From Bacteroidota bacterium (lineage in GTDB: Bacteria; Bacteroidota; Bacteroidia; Chitinophagales; LD1), in NCBI GenBank assembly GCA_026391075.1, contig JAPLES010000002.1, positions 220,673 to 255,360 of the forward strand: 34,688 nt of DNA. The letters are read 5' to 3'. Both the position numbers and the translations under genes were made by a program. The notes beneath the pieces were generated by a model, which was not told the origin of the DNA, made no database searches, and saw nothing but the letters and a program-made list of their open reading frames with translations. Shown piece after piece: positions 7,845-15,934 of this stretch. Within the stretch, counting starts at the first letter, position 1. Every line of letters starts with the position of its first letter.

Positions 7845-9647
7845 ATGAATAAAGTTTTACTCTTTGCATTTGCGCTTTTTATTTTTTCAAGCGAAAAAAT
7901 TTCGGCTCAGCTTTCCGCTGCTACAAGTTCTACAAATCCAACTTGTGCAAACAATAATGGCTCAGCCGCAGTTACATCAAGTGGAGGAAACGGCTACACT
8001 TATAAATGGAGCAACGGGGCAACTACTGCCACCGTAAACTCTCTTGCTGCGGGTACTTATACAGTTACGGTTTACTCAAGTGCGGGAACAATTTGGGACA
8101 CGCTTTATCTCGAAACTTTTGATGCAGCGCAAACATGGACGTTGAATATTTCTACAGGAACAAATGGTGCTGATCCAAACTTCTGGACAATTTCTGATAA
8201 CGAAGGCGGTGTTACTCCGAGTGGTTGTGGCGTTGCAAATAATGGAAACGCTACTTTGCATCTGACAAGTGTTTTTAATCCTACGGGTGGTGCTGCGTAT
8301 GATGCTGGAGGATTATGCGGTTTGTTGTTTTGTCCGCAAACAAGTGCAGCAGCACAATCGGCAAACATAAACACGAATGGCGCAAACAACCTTGTGTTGA
8401 GTTACGATTTTATTGGAGCAGGACAAGGACTTACAGATAACGCCTCTTCTCTCTATAGTATTAATGGAGGTGGTGCCTTTACTTCGCTCGACCCTGCGCT
8501 TAAATCAGTAAACACCGGATGTGGTGGACAGGGTAAGTGGACTAAGCGCAGTTACAATCTCCCAATATCATGCAACAACATCAGTAGCTTTATGGTGCGG
8601 TTCAACTGGGTAAATGATGATGATGGTGCGGGCACCGACCCTTCGGTTGCTATCAATAATGTTTTACTGCGCGACTCAATGCCCGGCACAGCTGATTCCA
8701 TTGTAAAAACAGTTACGCTTAGTCAACCCACACCACCACATTTTGTAACGGCTGCGTTGAGTGTTATAAATCCCTCTTGCGGAGTGAACAACGGTTCTAT
8801 AAATAATGTGGGCGTTGCAGGCGGAACTCCGAATTATACTTACTCATGGACAGTTAGCGGAGCGCAAATAGGCACAGCAAATTCAATTACAAATATTGGA
8901 GCGGGCACTTACACGTTTGAAGCTACCGACCAAAACGGATGTGTGATTGACACTTCGTTCACTCTTGTATCTACAGGTACGGGAAGCGCAACAGTAAGCA
9001 CAAATGATTCGTTGATATGCGCGAGCGACTCCACCGTTATTTGCACGCAAGGAAATTATGTTTCGTATTTATGGAACAACGGAGCAACCACGCAATGCAT
9101 TACTGCGCATAACGCGGGTAACTATTATGTCACCGCTACCGATGGAAATAATTGTTCCGCCATTTCTAATCACCTCAGCATTTTTGTTTATCCGCTGCCT
9201 CCCGTTTCGGTTTCGGTGAATGGCGATACGCTTATCTCGCACAATGGAAATTCGTATCAGTGGTACAGAAACGGAAATTTAATTCCGAATGCTACAGACT
9301 CAGTTTACATTGCCACACAATCGGGAAATTATACGGTAACGCTAACCGATGAGCATGGATGTTATGTAAGTTCGAATGGCATACCCGTTAACATTTCAGG
9401 AATTGCAGAAACAGAAATTTCGGATTTCGGATTTCGGATTTTTCCAAATCCCGCAACAGAAAACTTGAATGTAGTTGTAGAAAACAAATTAGTAGGAAAA
9501 CAAATTTCGATAAGTGATTTAAGCGGCAGAGTTTTGCTGAATGAAAAAATTACGACAACAAATCTGAAACTTGAAATTTCGCATTTCCCCAATGGCATTT
9601 ATATTTTGAAAGTAGGAAGCGTAGTAAAACGAGTAACAAAGCAGTAA
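7845..9647 (+). CDS. Secreted SprB-repeat protein with T9SS sorting domain
   Basis: The product is 600 aa from the ATG at 7845, with signal peptide MNKVLLFAFALFIFSSEKISAQ. A SprB-like repeat follows immediately (STNPTCANNNGSAAVTS ... GYTYKWSNGATT ... LAAGTYTVTV). A region of about 200 residues resembles the lectin/MAM-like modules of Bacteroidota surface proteins. A second SprB-like unit (INPSCGVNNGSINN ... AGTYTFEATDQNGC) and two Ig-like units (YLWNNGATTQCITAHNAGNY and SYQWYRNGNLIPNATDSVY) come next. The C-terminal ~80 residues are a T9SS sorting domain (FRIFPNPATENLNVVVENK ... FPNGIYILKV). It is predicted to be exported and anchored at the cell surface, perhaps as an adhesin or gliding-related filament. 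The specific role is unknown. Confidence 0.85.
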   Translation: MNKVLLFAFALFIFSSEKISAQLSAATSSTNPTCANNNGSAAVTSSGGNGYTYKWSNGATTATVNSLAAGTYTVTVYSSAGTIWDTLYLETFDAAQTWTLNISTGTNGADPNFWTISDNEGGVTPSGCGVANNGNATLHLTSVFNPTGGAAYDAGGLCGLLFCPQTSAAAQSANINTNGANNLVLSYDFIGAGQGLTDNASSLYSINGGGAFTSLDPALKSVNTGCGGQGKWTKRSYNLPISCNNISSFMVRFNWVNDDDGAGTDPSVAINNVLLRDSMPGTADSIVKTVTLSQPTPPHFVTAALSVINPSCGVNNGSINNVGVAGGTPNYTYSWTVSGAQIGTANSITNIGAGTYTFEATDQNGCVIDTSFTLVSTGTGSATVSTNDSLICASDSTVICTQGNYVSYLWNNGATTQCITAHNAGNYYVTATDGNNCSAISNHLSIFVYPLPPVSVSVNGDTLISHNGNSYQWYRNGNLIPNATDSVYIATQSGNYTVTLTDEHGCYVSSNGIPVNISGIAETEISDFGFRIFPNPATENLNVVVENKLVGKQISISDLSGRVLLNEKITTTNLKLEISHFPNGIYILKVGSVVKRVTKQ

Positions 9648-9732
9648 ATTTCGCTTACAACTATTCAGCCGTAATTTACAATGCCGGCACATCAATGTTT
9701 GATTGCTTTGTGCTCAACAAAAACGAATGATT

Positions 9733-11400
9733 ATGAAAACAACAAAATTATTTTTCGCCTTGCTAATAATTTCGCAGGCAACCATGGCTATCGGAAATTT
9801 TTCTCTAGTAGAAATTAATCCGCTACATGGCACGCAAGAATTTTTCTTTAGCGATAGCGCAAAAACTTTTTACGGTGCCGGGCAACTCAACAACCTGACC
9901 GAGTTCAACAACAAGCTTTATTTCGGAGCGCAAAGTTCACCTGACAATACAGAGCTATGGATGAGTGATGGAACTACCGGAGGAACTTTGCTGGTTAAGG
10001 AAATCAACGCAACCGGCTCTGCCGATATTGGAAATATAGCGGTGGCAGGCGGCAAACTTTTTTTTATGGCAACCGAAAATGGAACCGACTACGATTTGTG
10101 GATGAGCGATGGAAGCGACAACGGCACAACAAAAATTGCTGAACTCAATCAATCGTGGAATGGCGCTTTGTCTCCACAAAACATTTCTGTCATGGGAAGC
10201 CGATTGCTTTTTTGCACGCAAGATCAACTCATTATTACCGATGGGACTACGGCCGGAACAGATTCGCTTCATGCGATTACTACTTATGCGCAAGGTTTTG
10301 GGTACTGCGAACTGAACAACAAAGCTTATTTCATTCTTCCAAACGGAAACGGTACACAAGAGTTATGGAGAACAGATGGAACAGTGGCCGGAACTGAAAT
10401 GGTAATTGACCTTACAGCAAGTTCTTCTAACATCATTAGTATAGACGCCATGCTTTCGTTTAATCACAAATTGTTTTTGGTGGCCAGTGCTAGTGGTCAT
10501 GGTCCAGATTTGTTTGCGTTTAACGGAAACGCCACAGATACACTGGAAAGAAATATAATTGCAACAGGAGGAAGTTCGTATCCAACAAACGTAAGGTTTT
10601 ATAACAACGCTATTTATTTTATTGCGTCTACTATGACATCGGCAAACGTTTTTAGAATTGCAGAAGGCAGTAGCACTGCTGTGGAGCTCCTGCCTGGTGC
10701 AACATATAGCTGGTTGAGCAATTTGGGTTTTGCCAATAACAAAGCTTACTTTTTTGCAGATGGACAAAAAGAAATTCAAATTCTTGACCTAAACACATTA
10801 GCGCGAACTACTCTTGTGCTTGATGGGCTCTTTGCACCTAATTTTTTAGGAACTGATCAACCGGGAACAATTGGAGCCAACGGAAAAATTTTCTTTCAGG
10901 CGGTAGATAGCGCAAGCAACAAGCAAGTGTTTGTGGAAAGCGATGGAACACTGCAAGGCACACAAGTAGTTATGCCTGCGGGCGCAAATACAGAACATCC
11001 GTTTAATTTTATTTCGGGTTGCGGAACGCTCGATGTTTTTGATTTTAAAATCTGGGGCAACAAAGTAATTGTGCCTGCAAACTTTACTGATGCCGGAAGA
11101 GAGCTCTGGATTTATGAACCCGAAGCAACAACAGGAATTATTCAAACGCAGAACGAAAACACCTTCTCTTTATTTCCAAATCCTGCTAAAGGAGATGTAA
11201 CTGTAAAAACAAATAGCAACGGATATTGTGATCAGGAAATTGCTATTACTAATGTAAGCGGGCAAGTAGTTCTTAAAACGGTTTTCCAAAACGAGTCAAC
11301 CACTATAAAACTTTCTTTACTGGCTACAGGAAATTATTGCGCCACACTTTCTGAAAATGGAAAAGTGATAGGCACGAAAAAATTGGTTTTAGTAAAATAG
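9733..11400 (+). CDS. Secreted ELWxSDGTxxGT repeat protein with T9SS sorting domain
   Basis: The ATG at 9733 gives the signal peptide MKTTKLFFALLIISQATMAIG, 555 aa in all. The upstream in-frame ATG at 9703 adds a charged leader and is less likely. The body contains degenerate repeats built on ELWMSDGTTGGT, DLWMSDGSDNGTT and ELWRTDGTVAGT, each followed by a hydrophobic strand. This repeat type is common in Bacteroidota and Planctomycetota and is thought to form a beta-propeller. The C-terminus is a T9SS tail (FSLFPNPAKGDVTVKTNS ... LATGNYCATLS). It lies 85 nt after the SprB-type protein on the same strand. Binding partner and function are unknown. Confidence 0.85.
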   Translation: MKTTKLFFALLIISQATMAIGNFSLVEINPLHGTQEFFFSDSAKTFYGAGQLNNLTEFNNKLYFGAQSSPDNTELWMSDGTTGGTLLVKEINATGSADIGNIAVAGGKLFFMATENGTDYDLWMSDGSDNGTTKIAELNQSWNGALSPQNISVMGSRLLFCTQDQLIITDGTTAGTDSLHAITTYAQGFGYCELNNKAYFILPNGNGTQELWRTDGTVAGTEMVIDLTASSSNIISIDAMLSFNHKLFLVASASGHGPDLFAFNGNATDTLERNIIATGGSSYPTNVRFYNNAIYFIASTMTSANVFRIAEGSSTAVELLPGATYSWLSNLGFANNKAYFFADGQKEIQILDLNTLARTTLVLDGLFAPNFLGTDQPGTIGANGKIFFQAVDSASNKQVFVESDGTLQGTQVVMPAGANTEHPFNFISGCGTLDVFDFKIWGNKVIVPANFTDAGRELWIYEPEATTGIIQTQNENTFSLFPNPAKGDVTVKTNSNGYCDQEIAITNVSGQVVLKTVFQNESTTIKLSLLATGNYCATLSENGKVIGTKKLVLVK

Positions 11401-11421
11401 TATTGTCAAAAAAATATAGCG

Positions 11422-12279
11422 ATGAACAGACCGAATGAAACCTCTACGCCTGTTCATCGCTTTTCTTCTTCCAGCGAAATCAACTTTCGCTTTATCACCA
11501 TTACCGAACAAAGTTTTGAAACGCCTGATGTAGAACACCGCCACGGCTATTGGAATGTTTTTATTTTTTTAGAAGGCAAAGGCAAACACGTCATTGATTT
11601 TAAAGAAGTAAAAGTGAAGCCCGGAAGTATTCATATTGTTTTGCCGGGGCAGGTTCATGCGCTGCATGGCGGCAAAAATATTTTAGCGCACGCGCTCATT
11701 TTTACCGAAGACTTTTTTTTGATGCGCGATGAAACAACCAAATTGTTGATGCGCTTGTTTCGTTTTATGGATGCAGGAGAAGCGGCAGCTTTTGATATTA
11801 CAAAAGCGGAAAAGGAATTTTTTGCTTCATTACTTCAATTGATTAAGCACGAGTACGAAAACAATAGCGAGAGCAAAGGAGTTGTTCTACTCGATTTGCT
11901 TTCGGTTTTTATTAGCAAGTGTAACTGCGCGTTGAAATTGCCGCAGTTGCCGTCTTCGGCCGATGATTCGTTCCATTATATCCAGCTAAGACATGCGGTT
12001 GAAAAAAATTTCAGAGTGATACATACTGTGGCAGAATATGCAGAGATGCTTCATCTTTCTACCAAACAAGTGAACGAACTTTGCCGTGCGCATACGGGCT
12101 TGAGTGCGCTTGAATTTATTCATGCGCGAATTACTATTGAAGCCAAACGAATGTTGAAGTACAGTCACAAGCCCATTAAACAAATTGCTTACGATTTGCA
12201 TTTTACCGATGCAGCACATTTCACCAATTTCTTTAAGCAAAAAATAGGAAGCACTCCGGTGGAGTTTAAGGAGAAATAA
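11422..12279 (+). CDS. AraC-family transcriptional regulator
   Basis: The 285-aa protein has an N-terminal cupin-like domain (about 17-130; EHRHGYWNVFIFLEGKGKH, then IVLPGQVHAL) that usually binds a small effector. The C-terminal AraC DNA-binding domain (about 190-285) has two helix-turn-helix motifs: VAEYAEMLHLSTKQVNELCR and KQIAYDLHFTDAAHFTNFFK. The typical ending GSTPVEFK is present. It is only 21 nt after the preceding secreted-protein gene and convergent with the steroid-reductase-like gene at 12326. The targets are not evident. Confidence 0.93.
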   Translation: MNRPNETSTPVHRFSSSSEINFRFITITEQSFETPDVEHRHGYWNVFIFLEGKGKHVIDFKEVKVKPGSIHIVLPGQVHALHGGKNILAHALIFTEDFFLMRDETTKLLMRLFRFMDAGEAAAFDITKAEKEFFASLLQLIKHEYENNSESKGVVLLDLLSVFISKCNCALKLPQLPSSADDSFHYIQLRHAVEKNFRVIHTVAEYAEMLHLSTKQVNELCRAHTGLSALEFIHARITIEAKRMLKYSHKPIKQIAYDLHFTDAAHFTNFFKQKIGSTPVEFKEK

Positions 12280-12325
12280 TCCGTTTAAGGGTTTTTCCTA
12301 TCGCGAAGATTTTTAAATGTTTTTT

Positions 12326-13084
12326 CTATAAGACAAACGGAATCACCGCCATTCTCTCCTTCGGATAGTCGGAAAATTTTTGATGATACCATTTGTGGTG
12401 GTCGAGCGCACGCGGAAGTAAGTTGACAATAGTCCAGATAGGAAAACTATATGCTGCCGGTGAACCAATCATTAAAGCAAAACCAAACCATTCAATCATT
12501 TCACCAAAAAGATTAGGACATGAAATGTATTTGAACAAAAACCCTTGCGGAATTTTGTAGCCCGTTTCTCCGGGTTTACGCAAGCCAATTAGGATATTGT
12601 CGCTTTTTACATTAACAAAAACTCCGCTTAGAAAAATAATTATGCCGAGAATGAAACGTGGACTAAAAAAATACTCATCTGAAAAATTACCTCCGATGTT
12701 GCCAAGAAAATAACCGAGTATAAAAGTGTTGCACGCATTAAAGAATATGGCCGAACCGCAAATAGCCAATGGAATTTTTTTCCCTTTTGTGTTTGTTCGA
12801 AATGGAAAAATGTAAGAACGATAAATGTAATGCACGATATAAAGTGAATAGAAAAAATAACTCGCGTAAGTTTTTTCAATGCTTCCGGTCCAAAACCAAA
12901 TGCTGATGAAAAAAGGAGCCACTCCTTCCTGAATCATCCAGCCAATTTGATTGGAAATCATCGGACCCCAGTTTTCCGAGGCATGTCTTCCGTAAGGAGC
13001 AGTTTTCTTAAGTAAAAACGGAAAGGCAACTATTCCGATTCCAATCCATATATAGGTAATGAGGGTGAATGTTTCTGGAGTCAT
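12326..13084 (-). CDS. Steroid 5-alpha-reductase family membrane protein (3-oxo-5-alpha-steroid 4-dehydrogenase-like)
   Basis: The 252-aa protein has about six hydrophobic segments. The C-terminal part shows the family signature: GFLFKYISCPNLFGEMIEWF (about 178-197) with the conserved Asn-Glu pair, then HHKWYHQKFSDYPKERMAVIPF near the end. Characterised relatives reduce the C4-C5 double bond of 3-oxo-steroids or the enoyl group of very long fatty acyl-CoAs with NADPH. It is 15 nt downstream of a 3-beta-HSD-like epimerase on the same strand, so the two probably form an operon. Bacteroidota rarely make sterols, so the natural substrate is more likely a polyprenoid, a host or environmental steroid, or a fatty acyl chain. 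Confidence 0.85.
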   Translation of the reverse strand: MTPETFTLITYIWIGIGIVAFPFLLKKTAPYGRHASENWGPMISNQIGWMIQEGVAPFFISIWFWTGSIEKTYASYFFYSLYIVHYIYRSYIFPFRTNTKGKKIPLAICGSAIFFNACNTFILGYFLGNIGGNFSDEYFFSPRFILGIIIFLSGVFVNVKSDNILIGLRKPGETGYKIPQGFLFKYISCPNLFGEMIEWFGFALMIGSPAAYSFPIWTIVNLLPRALDHHKWYHQKFSDYPKERMAVIPFVL

Positions 13085-13099
13085 ACAATTGATTTTGTT

Positions 13100-14104
13100 T
13101 CAATAAAACGTGGCATAATTACTTCCTTTCTTTTTTGATTCGAGAAAAAGTGCTCCGCCTTCGTTTAACGATTGTCGAATAGAAATGAATTCGCGGTTTA
13201 TGACCGATTTAACTTTTTCGTTGTTGTAGTAGAACGGTATTCTGGAAATGCGCAAATCATCCCGTGTATAATCAGGAGGGCGCTGACTTAGCCAAGCGCG
13301 AACTGCTTCAAATCGCCACGCTAATTCGCTCATCCATTTCGTTACTCTCCATGTCGGTGGTGGTACATTCAAGGCATCTGCAGTAAGAGATAAAAATTCT
13401 TTGAGGGGTAAACTTTCTGCTACTGCAATAACCCTCTCTCCGTTTACTTCGCTGTTCATTAGTTGAATCATCAGCGAGCTTAAATCGCGCACGTCAATAA
13501 AACCGTTGGCGCCTTCTGTATAAAATTTCAAACCACCGTTTACCGTATTAAAAACATTCAGTGGTTCGTGCTGCCAGTGGCCCGCCCCTGTTATTCCTCC
13601 AGGGTTTACAATCACAGTTTCTAAACCTTCTGCATTAGCGCGCCATACTTCCATTTCGGCTAACCGCTTACTTAAAAAATAATCGAACTGAAGTTTCGAA
13701 GTATGTGCATTGTAATTTTCATCAATCGGCTTTTTGCTTTCAGGTAGTCCAAGCGCAACTACAGAACTTACGTGCAATAATTTTTTTGCGCCACTTCTTA
13801 GCGCAGCATTTACCACGTTGGCGGTTCCTTCTACATTTATTCTAATTAATTTTTCATAGTCGTTTGAATGAGAAGAAACGAATCCTGCACAGTGATAAAC
13901 TTTTTCAATTCCGTTCATAGCTTCATCCAATTCGCCTATATCATTCAAGTCTGCCTCTATCCATTCTATTTGGTCAACATAATTTCCCAGCATTTCAAAA
14001 GTTGAAGTGGAGCGCTTGGTAGCGCGCACTTTCTCTCCGCTCTGAAGCAAATCTTTTATGAGGTATGAGCCAACGAAGCCGGTGCCACCTGTAACGAGTA
14101 TCAT
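13100..14104 (-). CDS. NAD-dependent epimerase/dehydratase, 3-beta-hydroxysteroid dehydrogenase-like
   Basis: Extended SDR of 334 aa. The N-terminal Rossmann motif is TGGTGFVGSYL (5-15). The chain continues with the family's LNDIGELDEAM and VYHCAGFVSS blocks. The catalytic pair is Y157-x3-K in FDYFLSKRLAEMEVWR, followed by VNPGGITGAG. It resembles dihydroflavonol reductase / 3-beta-HSD-like proteins that oxidise or reduce hydroxyls on bulky hydrophobic substrates. It is first in an apparent two-gene unit with the 5-alpha-reductase-like gene. A joint role in remodelling a polycyclic or isoprenoid lipid is an inference from that pairing. Confidence 0.88.
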   Translation of the reverse strand: MILVTGGTGFVGSYLIKDLLQSGEKVRATKRSTSTFEMLGNYVDQIEWIEADLNDIGELDEAMNGIEKVYHCAGFVSSHSNDYEKLIRINVEGTANVVNAALRSGAKKLLHVSSVVALGLPESKKPIDENYNAHTSKLQFDYFLSKRLAEMEVWRANAEGLETVIVNPGGITGAGHWQHEPLNVFNTVNGGLKFYTEGANGFIDVRDLSSLMIQLMNSEVNGERVIAVAESLPLKEFLSLTADALNVPPPTWRVTKWMSELAWRFEAVRAWLSQRPPDYTRDDLRISRIPFYYNNEKVKSVINREFISIRQSLNEGGALFLESKKKGSNYATFY

Positions 14105-14163
14105 CTGGATATTGAAGATTGAAAATTGAAAATTAAAAATGCAACAGATTCATGTAACCGAAT

Positions 14164-14313
14164 TTAGATTGTCAAGCCACCATCCACACCAATCATCGTT
14201 CCCGAACTACACTGTGTCTCGCTACTAGTCAGAAAAATTTAAACGTTAGATACGTCATCTGCTGTTCTTGGTTTCTTCTGGCTAATACGTTTTGTTGAAT
14301 TGGGTGCGAAACT
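14164..14313 (-). pseudogene. Remnant of a short-chain dehydrogenase (C-terminal ~50 codons)
   Basis: The stretch between the epimerase and rlmD (14105-14442, 338 nt) holds no intact gene. On the minus strand, 50 codons can be read as the end of a classical SDR: PRTADDVSNV, an in-frame TAA at 14241-14239, then IFLTSSETQ and SGTMIGVDGGLTI, and the normal stop. The VDGG-x-T-I ending and the preceding (A)DDV-x-NV...FL-x-S block are hallmarks of FabG-type SDRs. A second stop lies at 14316 and no start or Rossmann motif is present further up. It is a dead 3' fragment. The rest of the gap shows nothing I recognise. Confidence 0.65.
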
Positions 14314-14442
14314 TCAAATGTATTGCCCGATATTAAAAAAATGTTGTTGCACTTTACTAATCTGGCTATCCTTTTCCCAAAGGGTCTAACACCAAATATA
14401 TTCTAACATTAAGCCGACAACAGAAAAACTATTTTCGCCCGC

Positions 14443-15852
14443 ATGAAGAAGAAAGAAAGAAAATTTTTGCAAGGCTTGGAAATAACCGATGTTTCAAGTG
14501 AAGGGAAAGGGATAAGCAAGGTAGAAGGCAAGGTGATTTTTACTGATTTTGGGGTGCCGGGCGATGTGGTGGATGTGGAATTGCGCAAAAGCAAAAAGAG
14601 TTTTTCAGAAGCTATTATTACGCAACTGCACACGGCTTCTCCCCTGCGTGTAAAGCCGCAGTGTTCGCACTTTGGTGTGTGTGGCGGCTGCAAATGGCAA
14701 CATATTGATTATGCCGAGCAGTTGAAGTTCAAGCGAAAAACTGTGGCTGATGCATTTGAGCGCATTGGCAAAATTGATTTTCCTGAAATTCCCGAAACCA
14801 TTGGTTGCGCAGAGAACTTTTATTACCGCAACAAACTCGAATTTGCTTTTACCGACCGAAGCTGGCTTACCGAAGAACAAATTCAAAGCGGAAAAAATTT
14901 TGAGCAGCGCAACGCGCTCGGCTTTCATGTGCCCAATAGTTTTTCGGGAGTAATTGATATTGAAAAATGCTTTCTGCAAGCCGACCCATCGAATCAAATC
15001 AGAATTGCGATTAAGGAATTTGCGCTGAAAAACGGTTACACGTTTTTCAATTTAAAACAGCAGAACGGCTTGCTGCGCAATTTGCTCATTCGCACTACTT
15101 CTATTGGCGAACTGCTCGTGTTGGTTTCATTCTTTGAAAACGATGAAGAAAAAATTGAAGCCCTGCTGAACTTTGTTGCGGAGAGTTTTCCCGCTATTTC
15201 TTCGCTGCAATATGTAATCAACCCAAAACGCAACGACACTATTTACGATTTGGAAACGAAGGTTTATAAAGGCAAAAATCATATCATCGAAAAACTCGGC
15301 AACTATCAGTTCAAGGTTAATCCCAAGAGTTTTTTCCAAACTAATTCGGTGCAGGCAAAAGTGCTGTACGACATCACCAAAGAATTTGCTGCGCTCAAAA
15401 AAGAAGATGTGGTTTATGATTTATACACGGGCGTAGGAAGCATAGCCATTTATGTTTCTGATATGTGCAAACAGGTTACGGGCATTGAACAAATTGAAGC
15501 GGCTATTGAAGATGCCAAAGAAAATGCGCGCCTGAACTCCATTAGCAATTGTTCGTTTTATGCAGGCGATGTGCGCATGGTTTTGCGCGATGATTTTATT
15601 ACTGCAAACGGCAAACCCGATGTAGTTATCACCGACCCGCCACGTGCAGGTATGCATGAAGATGTAGTGAAAACACTCTTGCAATTAGCATCACCAAAGA
15701 TTGTTTATGTGAGTTGTAACCCAGCCACACAAGCGCGTGATTTGCAATTGCTTTCAGAAAAATATTCGGTAGAAAAAGTGCAGCCAGTTGATATGTTTCC
15801 GCACACTACACATATTGAAAACGTGGTGCTGCTAAAACTTCAAATGAGCTAG
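14443..15852 (+). CDS. rlmD: 23S rRNA (uracil-5-)-methyltransferase RlmD/RumA family
   Basis: S-adenosylmethionine-dependent enzyme that methylates C5 of a uridine, U1939 in E. coli 23S rRNA. The 469-aa protein has an N-terminal TRAM RNA-binding domain (about 8-62). A 4Fe-4S cluster motif C74-x5-C80-x2-C83 (CSHFGVCGGCKWQH) follows, with a likely fourth cysteine in IEKCFLQ. The SAM motif is DLYTGVGSIAIY (about 326-337), then DPPRAGMHEDVV and the catalytic cysteine in YVSCNPATQARDL. The fold and length fit RlmD/RlmCD; which uridine it modifies cannot be told from sequence. It stands alone between the SDR remnant and the ABC exporter. Confidence 0.92.
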   Translation: MKKKERKFLQGLEITDVSSEGKGISKVEGKVIFTDFGVPGDVVDVELRKSKKSFSEAIITQLHTASPLRVKPQCSHFGVCGGCKWQHIDYAEQLKFKRKTVADAFERIGKIDFPEIPETIGCAENFYYRNKLEFAFTDRSWLTEEQIQSGKNFEQRNALGFHVPNSFSGVIDIEKCFLQADPSNQIRIAIKEFALKNGYTFFNLKQQNGLLRNLLIRTTSIGELLVLVSFFENDEEKIEALLNFVAESFPAISSLQYVINPKRNDTIYDLETKVYKGKNHIIEKLGNYQFKVNPKSFFQTNSVQAKVLYDITKEFAALKKEDVVYDLYTGVGSIAIYVSDMCKQVTGIEQIEAAIEDAKENARLNSISNCSFYAGDVRMVLRDDFITANGKPDVVITDPPRAGMHEDVVKTLLQLASPKIVYVSCNPATQARDLQLLSEKYSVEKVQPVDMFPHTTHIENVVLLKLQMS

Positions 15853-15934
15853 AAAATATTTTCTCCTCCTGAATGCACGCACCGAAATATTTTTCTCCTT
15901 CACGCGTTTCATTCATCATTCTATATTTGAGCAC

